Shown here piece by piece: positions 6,749 through 14,666 of a stretch of DNA of 26,956 nt. The translations under genes and the position numbers were made by a program. The stretch comes from a virus: positions 1 to 26,956 of the IMG/VR virus record IMGVR_UViG_3300038760_000058. One strand, written 5' to 3'. The notes below the pieces were generated by a model that ran no database searches, was not told the DNA's origin, and saw nothing but the letters and a program-made list of their open reading frames with translations. Every line of letters starts with the position of its first letter. The stretch's first letter is position 1.

Positions 6749-7801
6749 CTAAGCCTGCAAAAATGTCGAGAAATCAATTCTGTCTTGACTTCGGAAAAAC
6801 ATGTACGAAGGACGGTCGTCTGCTGCGCCGACTGCTGATGGTACTCTTACATCACCATCTTCTTCTTTTATGTAGCAAGTGGATGGTTCGTTTGTGTTTG
6901 GACTCACAAAGGGCTTTAGCAATGCTCGGTCCCAATAAGTTCCTGGTCCGGTATCGCCAGGAACTAAATAGTGGTCATCAACCAAAGGCCTTGCTTGCAG
7001 GTGACCGTATTCAAAAATCTGATTTGCTGTCTCTCCTTGTGGCTCATTGTTTACGACAACCTTAAATTCATTCGCGGCAAAAGTAATTGGATAAGTGACT
7101 TTGGCAGCAGTAACCTCACCTCCTGCAAGTTTCACCTTTACCTCAGATGCCTTGACTGCTCCGATCATCCAAGAGTCTTTGACTTGATTTCGGTATGTTG
7201 CTGAATTTAGCTTGTAGCTTCTGGCAAGCATTGTTGAGAAGTCAATTGATGACTCGTACTGAGTCACAATGATCGTCAGTATGGGTACAGTTTCAACGAT
7301 AGGGTTTGTAAATGGCGTGCCTGTGGGAAGCCTCCAGCATTGCTTGTTATCTTTATCGGACCAAATTGGCCGAAGTTGACTTGCAATTTGACTTGCAACA
7401 CTCGGAGTAATGTCTGTCAAAGCAGCAGGAGGACTTTGAGGTGCTCTTTCAGACTTAATCGGATCTGGACTTTCAAATCCGCACTCGACAATGAATTTTA
7501 GTCCATTGGTGGTGTCTCTTGTGACATTTTTAGAAATGCAAACAAGATAGGGATTGATAAGACCTGAGTATTCATAGGTCGTTACGTTGACTGCGGGCAA
7601 GTCAGACAAAGACCTAATGTGGTCAGTGCTAATGTCAGCAGGAGTAATGTCTGCACCTCCACCGACTCTTGCTTTGTTCACAATGACCTGATACGAAACG
7701 CTTGCAGTCATTTTAAGACTGTCTGCGTTGTGCCTAGTTGCACCAGACTTGCCATCTCTTAACTGACATGCAGTGTATGTGAAATCGCTAAAAGCTGTCA
7801 T
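6749..7801 (-). CDS. Putative distal tail/baseplate protein
   Basis: The 350-residue protein follows the tape-measure gene directly, with a 4-nt ATGA overlap, the place where siphoviruses usually encode the distal tail protein or baseplate hub. The sequence is beta-rich with repeated short Val/Thr/Ile strands and has a Pro-rich linker near residue 125 (SPPAALTDITP). No enzymatic motif or peptidase signature is seen. The Dit-like assignment rests on gene order, not on recognisable sequence. Confidence 0.6.
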   Translation of the reverse strand: MTAFSDFTYTACQLRDGKSGATRHNADSLKMTASVSYQVIVNKARVGGGADITPADISTDHIRSLSDLPAVNVTTYEYSGLINPYLVCISKNVTRDTTNGLKFIVECGFESPDPIKSERAPQSPPAALTDITPSVASQIASQLRPIWSDKDNKQCWRLPTGTPFTNPIVETVPILTIIVTQYESSIDFSTMLARSYKLNSATYRNQVKDSWMIGAVKASEVKVKLAGGEVTAAKVTYPITFAANEFKVVVNNEPQGETANQIFEYGHLQARPLVDDHYLVPGDTGPGTYWDRALLKPFVSPNTNEPSTCYIKEEDGDVRVPSAVGAADDRPSYMFFRSQDRIDFSTFLQA

Positions 7802-9981
7802 TCTCCTACTCCTTCAAATTGTTTGTCTTCGCCACCAGTGAGTTCTCTGGTTTGCTCGGCAACTGTTTCTTTAAAACTGGTTGCAAGAAACATTGCCCAT
7901 TCATTTGAGGTTTCGTCTTGCTCTTTTGCTTCTTCTAAGTCTCGATTGTACCTTGTTCTTAGTTCACTAGCCTCTTTCTCATAACCTTCTCTTTCTTTTT
8001 TTGAGTCTAAGTAATCAGGTGATCTAAAGTCTGAAGAAGATGGCATGCTCTTCCACTTATCGTAAATCCCTCTTCTCTTTGCTTTGTATTCAGATTTGAC
8101 TTGGTCAACGGCAGACATTCCAAATTGAGGGTTAGGAATTCCCTTTGGTTCAAATCCTGTGATAGGGAGAAGTTCAGAACGTGTTGATTCTTCGAGCATG
8201 CCTGCCCTTGCTCGCATTGCTTGCTGATGCTTTGAGTTTCTTCTGGAATAACGAGGACTCCAAACGCCGGGTTTTGGCCTTGATCCTTCACCGTTCATGA
8301 TTTTCAATTGTTTGGTTTGCTCTTGCAATTGACCAAGACTTTTCATTGCAAGGTTGCGGTCTTCCATCATCTTATCGCGAATAAAGTTGTACTCGTCGAT
8401 AGTTCCCGGCCCAAGATTACCAGGAAGACCCGCTGCTTGCTTTGCTGCGTCTGCCAAGTTTTCTGATGTAGTGTCTGCAAGCAGGTTCGGATCACCTCCT
8501 GTTCCTTCAGTAGAGGTTTTTATGCCTCTTTTTTCTGCTTCTGCTCTTAGTCTTTCTTGCTCTTCTCGATCTTGCTGCAATCGCTGTTGCTGCTCCAAGT
8601 AAACTTCTTGCTCGGACTTTACTAACTGGGTCCAGAACCTTTGCATTCCAGTTATTGGCTTTTTGTACCATTCAACATCTTCATCAAAATAAGCACCGAA
8701 ACCGGATTTGAATGCTCTTGCAAATTCATTTGTGCCGACTGACCCCGGCGAAAAGCTTGACGAAATACCTGGCCCGACACTTTCTTGTTGTTGCTCGCCC
8801 GGTTCTAGAAGTCTTCTTAGCCTCAATGTCTCTTGTCTTGATTTCTCAAGCTCGTTTGCTTGAGAGATGACACTGCTTGCTTCAGAAAGGACTTCGTTCA
8901 AGCTTTTTAATAGAACTGAGAAACCACCTTCACCACTCTCTCCAAGGTTTGCAAACAAGTCATTAAAGTTGTTTGTGAGCAAATCCAGTTGACCGTTGAG
9001 AGTCTTAGACTTCTTTTCAAGACGACCGAAGTAAAGACCTCCTTCGTTGGTTGCTTTGATGAGAGCATTGTTAACATGCTCTGCACTAATCGCACCTTCT
9101 TCCATTGACTTGGCAAAGTTGGTCATCGAAACGCCAGCTTCGTCAGCAATGATCTTTAGAGAGAATCCAGCATTGATTAACTGGTTCTTTTCCTGACCCA
9201 TAAGTTTGCCAGCAGCGTTGACCTGAGCCATTGCTCTTGTGAGGTTGTCAAACGCTTCTCGTTCGCCTCCTGCCGCGATCCCTAGCCTTTCGACCATGTC
9301 TACAATGTTGTCAGTCTCAAGTCCGTAGGATGCCCAGACCCTTGCGTTCTTTATTAGACCAGCAGTTGTTAAAGAAGATTCGCGTGCAATCTTACGAAAC
9401 GCATTTGCAGACTCTTCCCCAAACTCTTCACCTAAGAAGACTTTTAAGTCGGTTGCTGCTTCTTGCAGATCCCCGAACTCTTCCATCATCCTTGCAGTTG
9501 CATAAGCACCAGCAAAACCTGCCGCCAGTCCAATTCCCGCTGGACCTCCAGCCATTGCACCGATTCCGATGCCTCGACCAACAGCAGCACCACCTCGACC
9601 GCCAAACATCGACGCAGCAGCACCTCCGATGTTTGCTAGGTTCATCCGAGAGGATGCAGCAGCATTAGCATTCTTTGCTTTTGTGTTTAAAAGCAATTTA
9701 TGAGTATGCTTATTTATTAAAGCATTCTCTTGAACGTATTGCGCACGCAATCTCTTTTTTGTGTGCAAGTACGCTCTTTCGTCTATCAGATTAGCTTTGA
9801 GAGCCTTGCGTGCTTGCAGCAACTCCTTCTTATATCTCTCCAAAGGAGTTCGCGTTAGGGCAATATCCTTAGCAAGCTTCCTGCTCATTTTGGAGGCTGT
9901 TTTCAAACCTCGGCTAAACAAAGAACTGTCTGCGATGATGTCATATCGCAGAGCACCGATGCGGACGTTATTACCTGCCAC
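7798..9981 (-). CDS. Tape measure protein
   Basis: The 727-residue product is the longest tail protein. It starts with a positively charged helical region (about 25-105), then a Gly/Ala-rich hydrophobic stretch (118-166) typical of the membrane-inserting part of tape measures, then the conserved phage tape-measure region with FRKIARESSLTT, LGIAAGG and MGQEKNQLINAGFS segments (about 195-270), and finally long Gln/Glu/Arg-rich coiled coil. It sets tail length and is ejected during DNA delivery. At roughly 1.5 angstrom per residue the tail would be about 110 nm. It overlaps the end of the frameshifted chaperone extension by 11 nt, the classic lambda GT-H order. Confidence 0.92.
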   Translation of the reverse strand: MAGNNVRIGALRYDIIADSSLFSRGLKTASKMSRKLAKDIALTRTPLERYKKELLQARKALKANLIDERAYLHTKKRLRAQYVQENALINKHTHKLLLNTKAKNANAAASSRMNLANIGGAAASMFGGRGGAAVGRGIGIGAMAGGPAGIGLAAGFAGAYATARMMEEFGDLQEAATDLKVFLGEEFGEESANAFRKIARESSLTTAGLIKNARVWASYGLETDNIVDMVERLGIAAGGEREAFDNLTRAMAQVNAAGKLMGQEKNQLINAGFSLKIIADEAGVSMTNFAKSMEEGAISAEHVNNALIKATNEGGLYFGRLEKKSKTLNGQLDLLTNNFNDLFANLGESGEGGFSVLLKSLNEVLSEASSVISQANELEKSRQETLRLRRLLEPGEQQQESVGPGISSSFSPGSVGTNEFARAFKSGFGAYFDEDVEWYKKPITGMQRFWTQLVKSEQEVYLEQQQRLQQDREEQERLRAEAEKRGIKTSTEGTGGDPNLLADTTSENLADAAKQAAGLPGNLGPGTIDEYNFIRDKMMEDRNLAMKSLGQLQEQTKQLKIMNGEGSRPKPGVWSPRYSRRNSKHQQAMRARAGMLEESTRSELLPITGFEPKGIPNPQFGMSAVDQVKSEYKAKRRGIYDKWKSMPSSSDFRSPDYLDSKKEREGYEKEASELRTRYNRDLEEAKEQDETSNEWAMFLATSFKETVAEQTRELTGGEDKQFEGVGE

Positions 9982-10207
9982 TGGTCAACCTCTTGAGTGC
10001 TTCGTCGGGATCTAACATGTCCGATGAGGACGTTGTTTGCTGCTCGGCAACTTCAAACGCGATCCACTGATCAACGAGTAGAGGACTTACTGAGTTCATC
10101 CAGCAACACGGGTCATCGATGCCCAGTTTCTGGCAGATTCTAAACACCCAACGCAACCTGAAGTTTTTGTCGAAGTGCTTTACAAGCCGATCTACTCGGC
10201 CTCGTCG
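9971..10207 (-). CDS. Tail assembly chaperone C-terminal extension (T-like), made by -1 frameshift
   Basis: This frame is open from inside the preceding chaperone gene to the stop at 9971 and has no ATG or GTG before its coherent sequence; only a TTG at 10156 exists. Read after a -1 slip at 10207 it adds 78 residues, beginning RRGRVDRLVKHF and containing LLVDQWIAFEVAE, which resembles the T-domain/DUF4035-type segment (xxWxAYxxxE) of tail assembly proteins. By analogy with lambda gpG/gpGT, the minor fusion product would recruit tail tube subunits to the tape measure. Protein-like sequence upstream of the TTG argues for frameshifting over independent initiation. Confidence 0.75.
   Translation of the reverse strand, partial: RRGRVDRLVKHFDKNFRLRWVFRICQKLGIDDPCCWMNSVSPLLVDQWIAFEVAEQQTTSSSDMLDPDEALKRLTSGR
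10184..10202 (-). promoter_or_regulatory. Predicted frameshift-stimulating hairpin
   Basis: Four nt after the slippery heptamer, AGGCCGA and TCGGCTT form a 7-bp stem (one G-U) around the loop GTAGA. The zero-frame stop TAG lies in the loop. Position and size fit an element that pauses the ribosome over the slip site. Confidence 0.65.
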
Positions 10208-10539
10208 TTTCCCTCAAGTTCTCCATTGATCAGCATCACTGCTTCAATGAATGGATCAAGTTTGCTGCCATCAAGAGCAAGCAAGTCTTTTGAATCACCT
10301 TCGTTGAACATTGCTTTGCCGTCTTTGTCGCAGATGTGATCAATGATCAAATTCACCCTGCGTCTTTGCTTTGACTCGTTAGTCAAATTACCGTTTTTGT
10401 CGAACATGTCTGCAATCCTCTTAGATCGCTGAAGCTCAGTCGAAGGCTTGACGTACAAAACGCCAAGTCCTTCGATGTTTACTTCTTTGACCTCAATCTT
10501 GCAGTGATCAAGCAGTAACTGTTTCGTCAGGGAAGTCAT
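10192..10539 (-). CDS. Tail assembly chaperone (G-like), zero-frame product
   Basis: The 115-residue form starts at the ATG at 10537-10539 (MTSLTKQLLL), which has GAGG 9 nt upstream; a further in-frame ATG at 10566 is less likely. The protein has the phage tail-chaperone pattern: VKEVNIEGLGVLYVKPST, then ELQRSKRIADMF, RRRVNLIIDHICDKDGKAMF, and an acidic end with IEAVMLINGELEG. Such proteins coat the tape measure and are absent from the mature virion. The gene lies between the tail tube and tape-measure genes. The slippery site is six codons before its stop, so a fraction of ribosomes continue into the T-like extension. Confidence 0.82.
   Translation of the reverse strand: MTSLTKQLLLDHCKIEVKEVNIEGLGVLYVKPSTELQRSKRIADMFDKNGNLTNESKQRRRVNLIIDHICDKDGKAMFNEGDSKDLLALDGSKLDPFIEAVMLINGELEGNDEAE
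10207..10213 (-). promoter_or_regulatory. -1 ribosomal slippery heptamer GGGAAAC
   Basis: On the minus strand the zero frame reads GAG GGA AAC GAC, so the heptamer is G GGA AAC in the exact X XXY YYZ register. Lambda uses GGGAAAG at the same place between G and T. Re-pairing gives GGG AAA and resumes at CGA (10207-10205), the frame of the downstream extension. Confidence 0.8.
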
Positions 10540-10807
10540 CTTTGTAATCCTCTTCAGGTAAGTCATCTGGATCGAACTCCGGTGGCATCACGCCACTGGA
10601 ACTGTCGCCAAGCATAGCACTGACCTCTTCCTCTATCAAGGATTTATCAACTGGAGAAACCCGACCAATGAAACATATCGAGCTTCCAAAATCCCATGAC
10701 TTGTAGCCAACCAAAGTGTCATCGACGACAACTCGGTATTGCTTGAATACCTCGTTTGAGCCGGTTGCTAGGTTCTTGCCTTCACAGGGCAGAAGTTCGA
10801 CTTTCAT
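10508..10807 (-). CDS. Hypothetical small tail-cluster protein
   Basis: The 99-residue protein has a beta-type N-terminus (KQYRVVVDDTLVGYKSW, FIGRVSPVD) and a strongly acidic C-terminus (PEFDPDDLPEEDYKDDFPDE). It lies 2 nt after the tail tube gene and overlaps the chaperone start by 32 nt, so it belongs to the tail cassette. It may be a short accessory chaperone or tube-associated factor. No family recognised. Confidence 0.65.
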   Translation of the reverse strand: MKVELLPCEGKNLATGSNEVFKQYRVVVDDTLVGYKSWDFGSSICFIGRVSPVDKSLIEEEVSAMLGDSSSGVMPPEFDPDDLPEEDYKDDFPDETVTA

Positions 10808-10809
10808 TT

Positions 10810-11232
10810 TTAAGACTCAACTGTAAATGCAGGTCCAGTTTGACCATCGTAGGCAAACGTCACGTTGACGACTGCAAGATTGTTGGTGCTCAAATCTGGA
10901 AGACTATAACTGGTAATAAAACCTGTCCCAATCAAAGTTGCATTGGTTGTGTTAGTTGAAGTACCTAACGCAAACGTAATCGTAAGTGTGTCAAGGACTC
11001 CAATGATTGCGTCAAAGTCAAAAGTTGGATCAAAGATAATTTCTAGCGAGCACTCGCCGGGATCTGTTAGATCGCCAGGAATGTACTTCATGAAACCCGT
11101 TGTATCGAGGCAACTTGCATCGATCTTATCTTGAGTCAACTCAGGAAGCGTAAGACTACGCACGCATCCGGTAATTGCATTGGTTGTGAGGACCGCAGTT
11201 GTGCCTTGGCCGGTCATTCCTTGGTAAGTCAT
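10810..11232 (-). CDS. Major tail tube protein
   Basis: The 140-residue protein has the compact all-beta style and position of phage tail tube proteins, just before the frameshifted chaperones. Features include Thr/Gly-rich strands, the segment YIPGDLTDPGECSLEIIFDP typical of the tube-protein fold, and a C-terminal TFAYDGQTGPAF. It would form hexameric rings around the tape measure. The RBS is strong: GAAGGAAAG lies about 7 nt before the ATG, part of a CCTTCTAGAAGG palindrome that includes the previous gene's TAG. Confidence 0.82.
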   Translation of the reverse strand: MTYQGMTGQGTTAVLTTNAITGCVRSLTLPELTQDKIDASCLDTTGFMKYIPGDLTDPGECSLEIIFDPTFDFDAIIGVLDTLTITFALGTSTNTTNATLIGTGFITSYSLPDLSTNNLAVVNVTFAYDGQTGPAFTVES

Positions 11233-11243
11233 ATTTTTTCTTT

Positions 11244-11255
11244 CCTTCTAGAAGG
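11244..11255. repeat. 12-bp palindrome at tail tube RBS
   Basis: CCTTCTAGAAGG is a perfect palindrome spanning the stop codon of the tail terminator gene and the Shine-Dalgarno of the tail tube gene. Its short arms could only weakly mask the RBS. Confidence 0.4.
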
Positions 11256-11658
11256 AGTTATAAGAGATTTCAAACGTTTGAATTGTGCGAAACAGCCAGT
11301 GGTCTGTACCGTCATTTGGTTTGTCGACTAAGTAGACTCGGCCAGTATCTTGGCCGATGCCTTTGATGAAAGTACCGCTATAAACACCTCGCTCACCGTT
11401 GAGTGCTGCCCTTGCTGCTGCGTGGAGTGCATCAGCTTGACTTCGTGTTTCACCGTAGCATTCTACTCTAATTTTTGCAGTTTCAAATCCAACAAACCCA
11501 CTTAGGCAGTCTTCAGCAGATTCTGAAACGATGTAAAGCAGCAATGCAGGCATGACAGAGTCTTCGGGAATGAAGTCAACAGTGACTCGATTACCTGCAA
11601 GTGATGTCACGGTTGCATCATCAGCAATGATTTGTCGAACTGCGGTGGCTACACTCAT
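11248..11658 (-). CDS. Tail terminator/completion protein (DUF3168-like)
   Basis: The 136-residue protein fits the DUF3168 tail-completion family: a helical start (VATAVRQIIADDATVTSLAG), VDFIPEDSVMPALLLYIVS, a central strand RVECYGETRSQADALHAAARAALNG with the conserved helix after RVECYG, and a C-terminal Trp-Leu-Phe strand. These proteins cap the tail tube and join it to the head. It overlaps the gp10-like gene by 4 nt and directly precedes the tail tube gene, as in HK97-type gene order. Confidence 0.85.
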   Translation of the reverse strand: MSVATAVRQIIADDATVTSLAGNRVTVDFIPEDSVMPALLLYIVSESAEDCLSGFVGFETAKIRVECYGETRSQADALHAAARAALNGERGVYSGTFIKGIGQDTGRVYLVDKPNDGTDHWLFRTIQTFEISYNSF

Positions 11659-12275
11659 GGCTTGAGATACCTTTTCATGCGTGCTTTAATTATCCGAATC
11701 ATTGCCTGACGCTGAAGCATAATTGTTGACTTGGCAGCAGGAGCAAGCCACGGGCGTTGCATATGCATCCTTCCGCTATCGCGGCCCCACATCACATGCC
11801 TGGCTGGTCCTCCGCCTGGCCGGGGTTCGTGGATGTGACCAAAGTTGTATTGGTAGTAGTCAGTTCCAACGATTGCAGTGCTAGGCTTTCTTTTCTTATA
11901 CGGAAGAGTCTTGCGTGTAACCGCTTTGCTCATGTCATTTCCGGCAGGCGTGCCAATACGCTTTCTAGGCTTTTGCCCCCACAAATCTCGCGTGCCTGTC
12001 TTGCGTGAGTTTCCAAGCTTGCCTGTGTAGGGAATGTTGCGTCTGCCAACAACTGCAATCTGGACCGATGCCTCTGTCTCCACGATCTCAGCCGCTGCTT
12101 TGACCGCTGCTGTCATTACTCGCCGGTGCAATTCTGAAGGCAAATGGTCGATCAGTTTTCTTATCTCTTTGTCGTTGGTCAAAATGTTTTGAACAACACC
12201 TTTTTTTCCACCGCGCCCCGGTTTCTGTTTGATGATTCTTTCTGCTTCTTGAACAGCACGTTTTGCATAACTCAT
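11655..12275 (-). CDS. HK97 gp10-like head-tail joining protein
   Basis: The 206-residue protein is basic with a Gly/Lys-rich segment (KPGRGGKKG), a central helix (LPSELHRRVMTAAVKAAAEIVETEASVQI) and the gp10-type tail NFGHIHEPRPGG plus RPWLAPAAKS. Gp10-like proteins act at the head-tail interface or as tail minor proteins. Gene order (connector, head closure, gp10-like, terminator) supports the call. It overlaps both neighbours by 1-4 nt. It is somewhat longer than the usual 120-150 residues because of N- and C-terminal basic extensions. Confidence 0.78.
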   Translation of the reverse strand: MSYAKRAVQEAERIIKQKPGRGGKKGVVQNILTNDKEIRKLIDHLPSELHRRVMTAAVKAAAEIVETEASVQIAVVGRRNIPYTGKLGNSRKTGTRDLWGQKPRKRIGTPAGNDMSKAVTRKTLPYKKRKPSTAIVGTDYYQYNFGHIHEPRPGGGPARHVMWGRDSGRMHMQRPWLAPAAKSTIMLQRQAMIRIIKARMKRYLKP

Positions 12276-12628
12276 TAGTTGTTTTCACCTCTGAGCTCCA
12301 CGCGGATCTCCATGCTGATTCCATCGGGATCAGATGTGTTTGTGATCCCGTACTTTACCCCATCGATGATGCATCGATCTTTTACAGTGATGCTCCCAAT
12401 CCCAAAGAACTCACCGAAGGCAACGTGAGTTGTTTTCTCAGTTACCATGCGTCCTCGGAGCACCTCGCCACCGACCGTTGTGACTAGCTCACAAGGCCAA
12501 CCAGACGAGACAGCGGTCCACGAGCTATCATCTGCGTATGTTGGTTGACCATAGGCATCAACCGACCCATCGTGCCGATAAAATGTTGCTGAGTGTCGTC
12601 TGAATCCAATCCTCTTTCTGATACTCAT
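12275..12628 (-). CDS. Head closure/head-tail joining protein (SPP1 gp16-like)
   Basis: The 117-residue protein has the phage head-tail joining pattern: RHSATFYRHDG near the start, YGQPTYADDSSW, PCELVTTVGGEVLRGRMV and IDGVKYGITNTSDPDG, ending in EIRVELRG. In SPP1, gp16 seals the capsid exit after packaging. It overlaps the connector gene by 4 nt and touches the gp10-like gene by 1 nt, so the three are probably translated together. Confidence 0.85.
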   Translation of the reverse strand: MSIRKRIGFRRHSATFYRHDGSVDAYGQPTYADDSSWTAVSSGWPCELVTTVGGEVLRGRMVTEKTTHVAFGEFFGIGSITVKDRCIIDGVKYGITNTSDPDGISMEIRVELRGENN

Positions 12629-13218
12629 GGATAGGACGACCTCGCGAGAAGAGCAACAATACGCTCGTAAGCAACTTCTTGGCTATGCAGTGCAGATCCC
12701 TCTTGAGCAGGATCAAAAAACCATTTGCCTACACCAAGCATGATTGCCGTTTTAAAGAGTCTTGGTACGCAACTGGCATCTGGCCCATACCCAGCACAGA
12801 AGTCGATTACAACGCCATTGGGGTCGTCTGCGTAGACTTCAGGCCAAGTTGTGCCTGCTGGGGGAAAGATACTACATCTCCCTTTGTCGAAGATGTATTT
12901 GTCGCTTGCTAGGGTGATAGTGTTTCCGTCAACATCGACGTACTTTACAGTTGTGATTGAGCAAACTGCTTTTTTGTTTAGCTTTACCTCAGCAGTGTCG
13001 CTTCCCCAGTTAAACCTGGTCACGCGAAAGTCTGCTGTAATGACCTGACGGTCAAGGTCTTGCTCAAGACGCTCCACCGCTGCCTCAATTAGCAGCGTGA
13101 GATTAGCGTCATGAGTGGTATCACTTGAGCTTAGTCTTAGATGAGACTTTACTTCGCTTAGACTTACCGGCAGCACGCTTGGTGCTGACGTTCGCATCAG
13201 AGTCCAGTTTGTCGTCAT
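12625..13218 (-). CDS. Head-tail connector (gp6/gp15-like adaptor)
   Basis: Starting at the ATG at 13218 (GGAAG lies 6 nt upstream) it is 197 residues; upstream and downstream in-frame ATGs exist at 13242 and 13197. The connector signature is clear: LSEVKSHLRL, LTLLIEAAVERLEQDLDRQV and a long C-terminal helical half with PRLFKTAIMLGVGKWFFDPAQEG. Such adaptors form a ring below the portal. The first about 100 nt overlap the end of the small gene at 13121-13336 in another frame. Confidence 0.87.
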   Translation of the reverse strand: MTTNWTLMRTSAPSVLPVSLSEVKSHLRLSSSDTTHDANLTLLIEAAVERLEQDLDRQVITADFRVTRFNWGSDTAEVKLNKKAVCSITTVKYVDVDGNTITLASDKYIFDKGRCSIFPPAGTTWPEVYADDPNGVVIDFCAGYGPDASCVPRLFKTAIMLGVGKWFFDPAQEGSALHSQEVAYERIVALLARSSYP

Positions 13219-13336
13219 CTTTGACTTCCACACAATTCCCAAATGATATTAAAGTCTTCGCAACACCAATGTTGCTAATGACCACCACGGCCCCGACTTG
13301 ATGACCAAGGCAGGGCTTTAAGATTTTAACTCTCAT
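13121..13336 (-). CDS. Small SH3-like/basic-tail protein between capsid and connector
   Basis: The 71-residue protein begins MRVKILKPCLGHQVGAVVV and continues VAKTLISFGNCVEVKDDD, a small beta-barrel-like pattern (KxLKP-GxxVGxVV ... A..LIxxGxxxxV) that is common just downstream of HK97-type capsid genes. It then has a Lys/Ser-rich tail (KRAAGKSKRSKVSSKTKLK). The ATG at 13336 is preferred over a TTG at 13342. Its last about 100 nt are also the start of the connector gene. Function is unknown. Confidence 0.72.
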   Translation of the reverse strand: MRVKILKPCLGHQVGAVVVISNIGVAKTLISFGNCVEVKDDDKLDSDANVSTKRAAGKSKRSKVSSKTKLK

Positions 13337-13338
13337 GA

Positions 13339-14604
13339 TCAAGTAATAGTGATCTTGGAGAGAACTTCAGGTGCAGCCGCAGCAATATCAATGCGGCTTG
13401 TGCAAACCACACCGATTTGATCGTTGACTGCAAACAACTGGTCGAGCACTTTGAAGCTCAACTGACGACGATCACCGAAGTAGTGACTAACGCCGAGGTC
13501 ACCGAAGACTGCAAGCAGGTCGTTGGAGGTCGATGAGGAAGCACCCGGCACAGCGTTGCAAAGAACAACCTCGTAACCAAAGAGGCTTCGCTGGACTCCA
13601 GCAGCAACGTCTGCACTGGCGTTTCCACCGGCAGCGTTGAGCAGGTCACGAACCTGACCGTTCCACAGGGTTGGGTTCATGTAGAACTTAGGATTCAGCC
13701 CACGCTCTTGACCACTGGCAACCACCATTGCGGTGAGGTCAGTAAGAGCAAGTGCTCCTACCGAAGCAACATTGGTGTCAGCAACATTTGCATCACCTTC
13801 GATGCCACCTGTGTAGATGGAACCACCAGTGAAAAGATTGTCGTCTTCAGCCTTGCTGAAGCCCCAAGCCAAATCTTCGACAACAGTGTCAAGCATCGAG
13901 ATGATGCTGTCTTCAGCAATCTCAGATGACATCTTTACAAGACCGGCCATCTTCTTTGCCGTCAATGTAATCTGAGAAAAAGTTAAAGAACTTTCCGTTA
14001 CAGCTGCTGCCTCATTTGGGTAATATATGACCGAGTGTCCACTGATTTTTGGAACGCTCCAAGTCGTCGAACCCATGACAACTCTGCGACAACTTTGCCG
14101 CGCGTGTCCGTATTCTTCTACTAAATTAATTAATTGGTCGGAAAGCGGAACTGGAACAGAAAAACCGCCTTCAGCATTTGTCAGCGACTGTGCGGCCATG
14201 AAGTCCTGAGCCTTCTTGTTACCGCCGATTGCTGCCAAGAACATGCCAGCTTCGTAGGCATCTTCGTTGTTATCGAAGTGCCGTGATTTTGCGTATCGAG
14301 CTTTGGCTGGAATTGCCATTTTGTTGTTTTCCTTGTGGAGGTCTTCCGAAACACTTGGCTGAACACCAGCCGCAGGAGCGTCCGCTGCCTCCGCTGCAAG
14401 CTTGCGCCTTGCAACGATCTCAGCTTTTGCTTTCTCAAATTTCTTTGCTTCATCGTGCTTTGCTTCAAGTTCCTGCGCCTCTTTATTGAGGGCGAGGATT
14501 TGCTCCTGATGCTCCGCAGATGGACTGTCGCCAGCAACCTCGATCAATGCTTCCACATCGACCGAGATGTCGGCAAGTCTATTTTTAATATCTTGCAGAT
14601 TCAT
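13339..14604 (-). CDS. HK97-fold major capsid protein with N-terminal delta domain
   Basis: The 421-residue precursor has an N-terminal coiled-coil scaffold-like delta domain (about 1-95, Glu/Lys/Ala-rich helices), then the HK97 capsid core: AEGGFSVPVPLSDQLI, the KISGHSVIYYPNEAA, TLTAKKMAGLVKMSSEIAED strand-turn motif, DTVVEDLAWGFSKAEDDNLF spine, and a C-terminal ADVAAGVQRSLFGYEVVLCN region. The ClpP-like protease upstream would remove the delta domain, probably near the NKMAIPAKARY segment. AAGGA lies 6 nt before the ATG. It has its own predicted promoter and a 5' leader hairpin, as suits the most abundant virion protein. Confidence 0.94.
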   Translation of the reverse strand: MNLQDIKNRLADISVDVEALIEVAGDSPSAEHQEQILALNKEAQELEAKHDEAKKFEKAKAEIVARRKLAAEAADAPAAGVQPSVSEDLHKENNKMAIPAKARYAKSRHFDNNEDAYEAGMFLAAIGGNKKAQDFMAAQSLTNAEGGFSVPVPLSDQLINLVEEYGHARQSCRRVVMGSTTWSVPKISGHSVIYYPNEAAAVTESSLTFSQITLTAKKMAGLVKMSSEIAEDSIISMLDTVVEDLAWGFSKAEDDNLFTGGSIYTGGIEGDANVADTNVASVGALALTDLTAMVVASGQERGLNPKFYMNPTLWNGQVRDLLNAAGGNASADVAAGVQRSLFGYEVVLCNAVPGASSSTSNDLLAVFGDLGVSHYFGDRRQLSFKVLDQLFAVNDQIGVVCTSRIDIAAAAPEVLSKITIT

Positions 14605-14633
14605 TTCTGATCCTTGTTTTCAATTTGTCGAAC

Positions 14634-14655
14634 GGACGGTAAAAAACGCCCGTCC
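14634..14655 (-). promoter_or_regulatory. 5' leader hairpin of capsid mRNA
   Basis: GGACGG and CCGTCC form a 6-bp stem with a 10-nt loop. From the predicted start near 14660 the hairpin would begin within a few bases of the mRNA 5' end, a placement known to protect transcripts from 5' decay. It is not a terminator, because its T-run lies in the loop. Confidence 0.45.
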
Positions 14656-14666
14656 ACATTTTTGCC

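Noticed and set aside
9330-9668. Long plus-strand open frame opposite the tape-measure gene
   Set aside because: Leu/Gln/His/Arg-rich low-complexity translation is a shadow of the Gly/Ala-rich tape-measure codons and has no supporting start site.
14277-14310. Internal start making a mature-length capsid protein (ATG at MAIPAKARY)
   Set aside because: AAGGA lies about 11 nt upstream, which is far, and the presence of a ClpP-like prohead protease makes proteolytic removal of the delta domain the simpler explanation.
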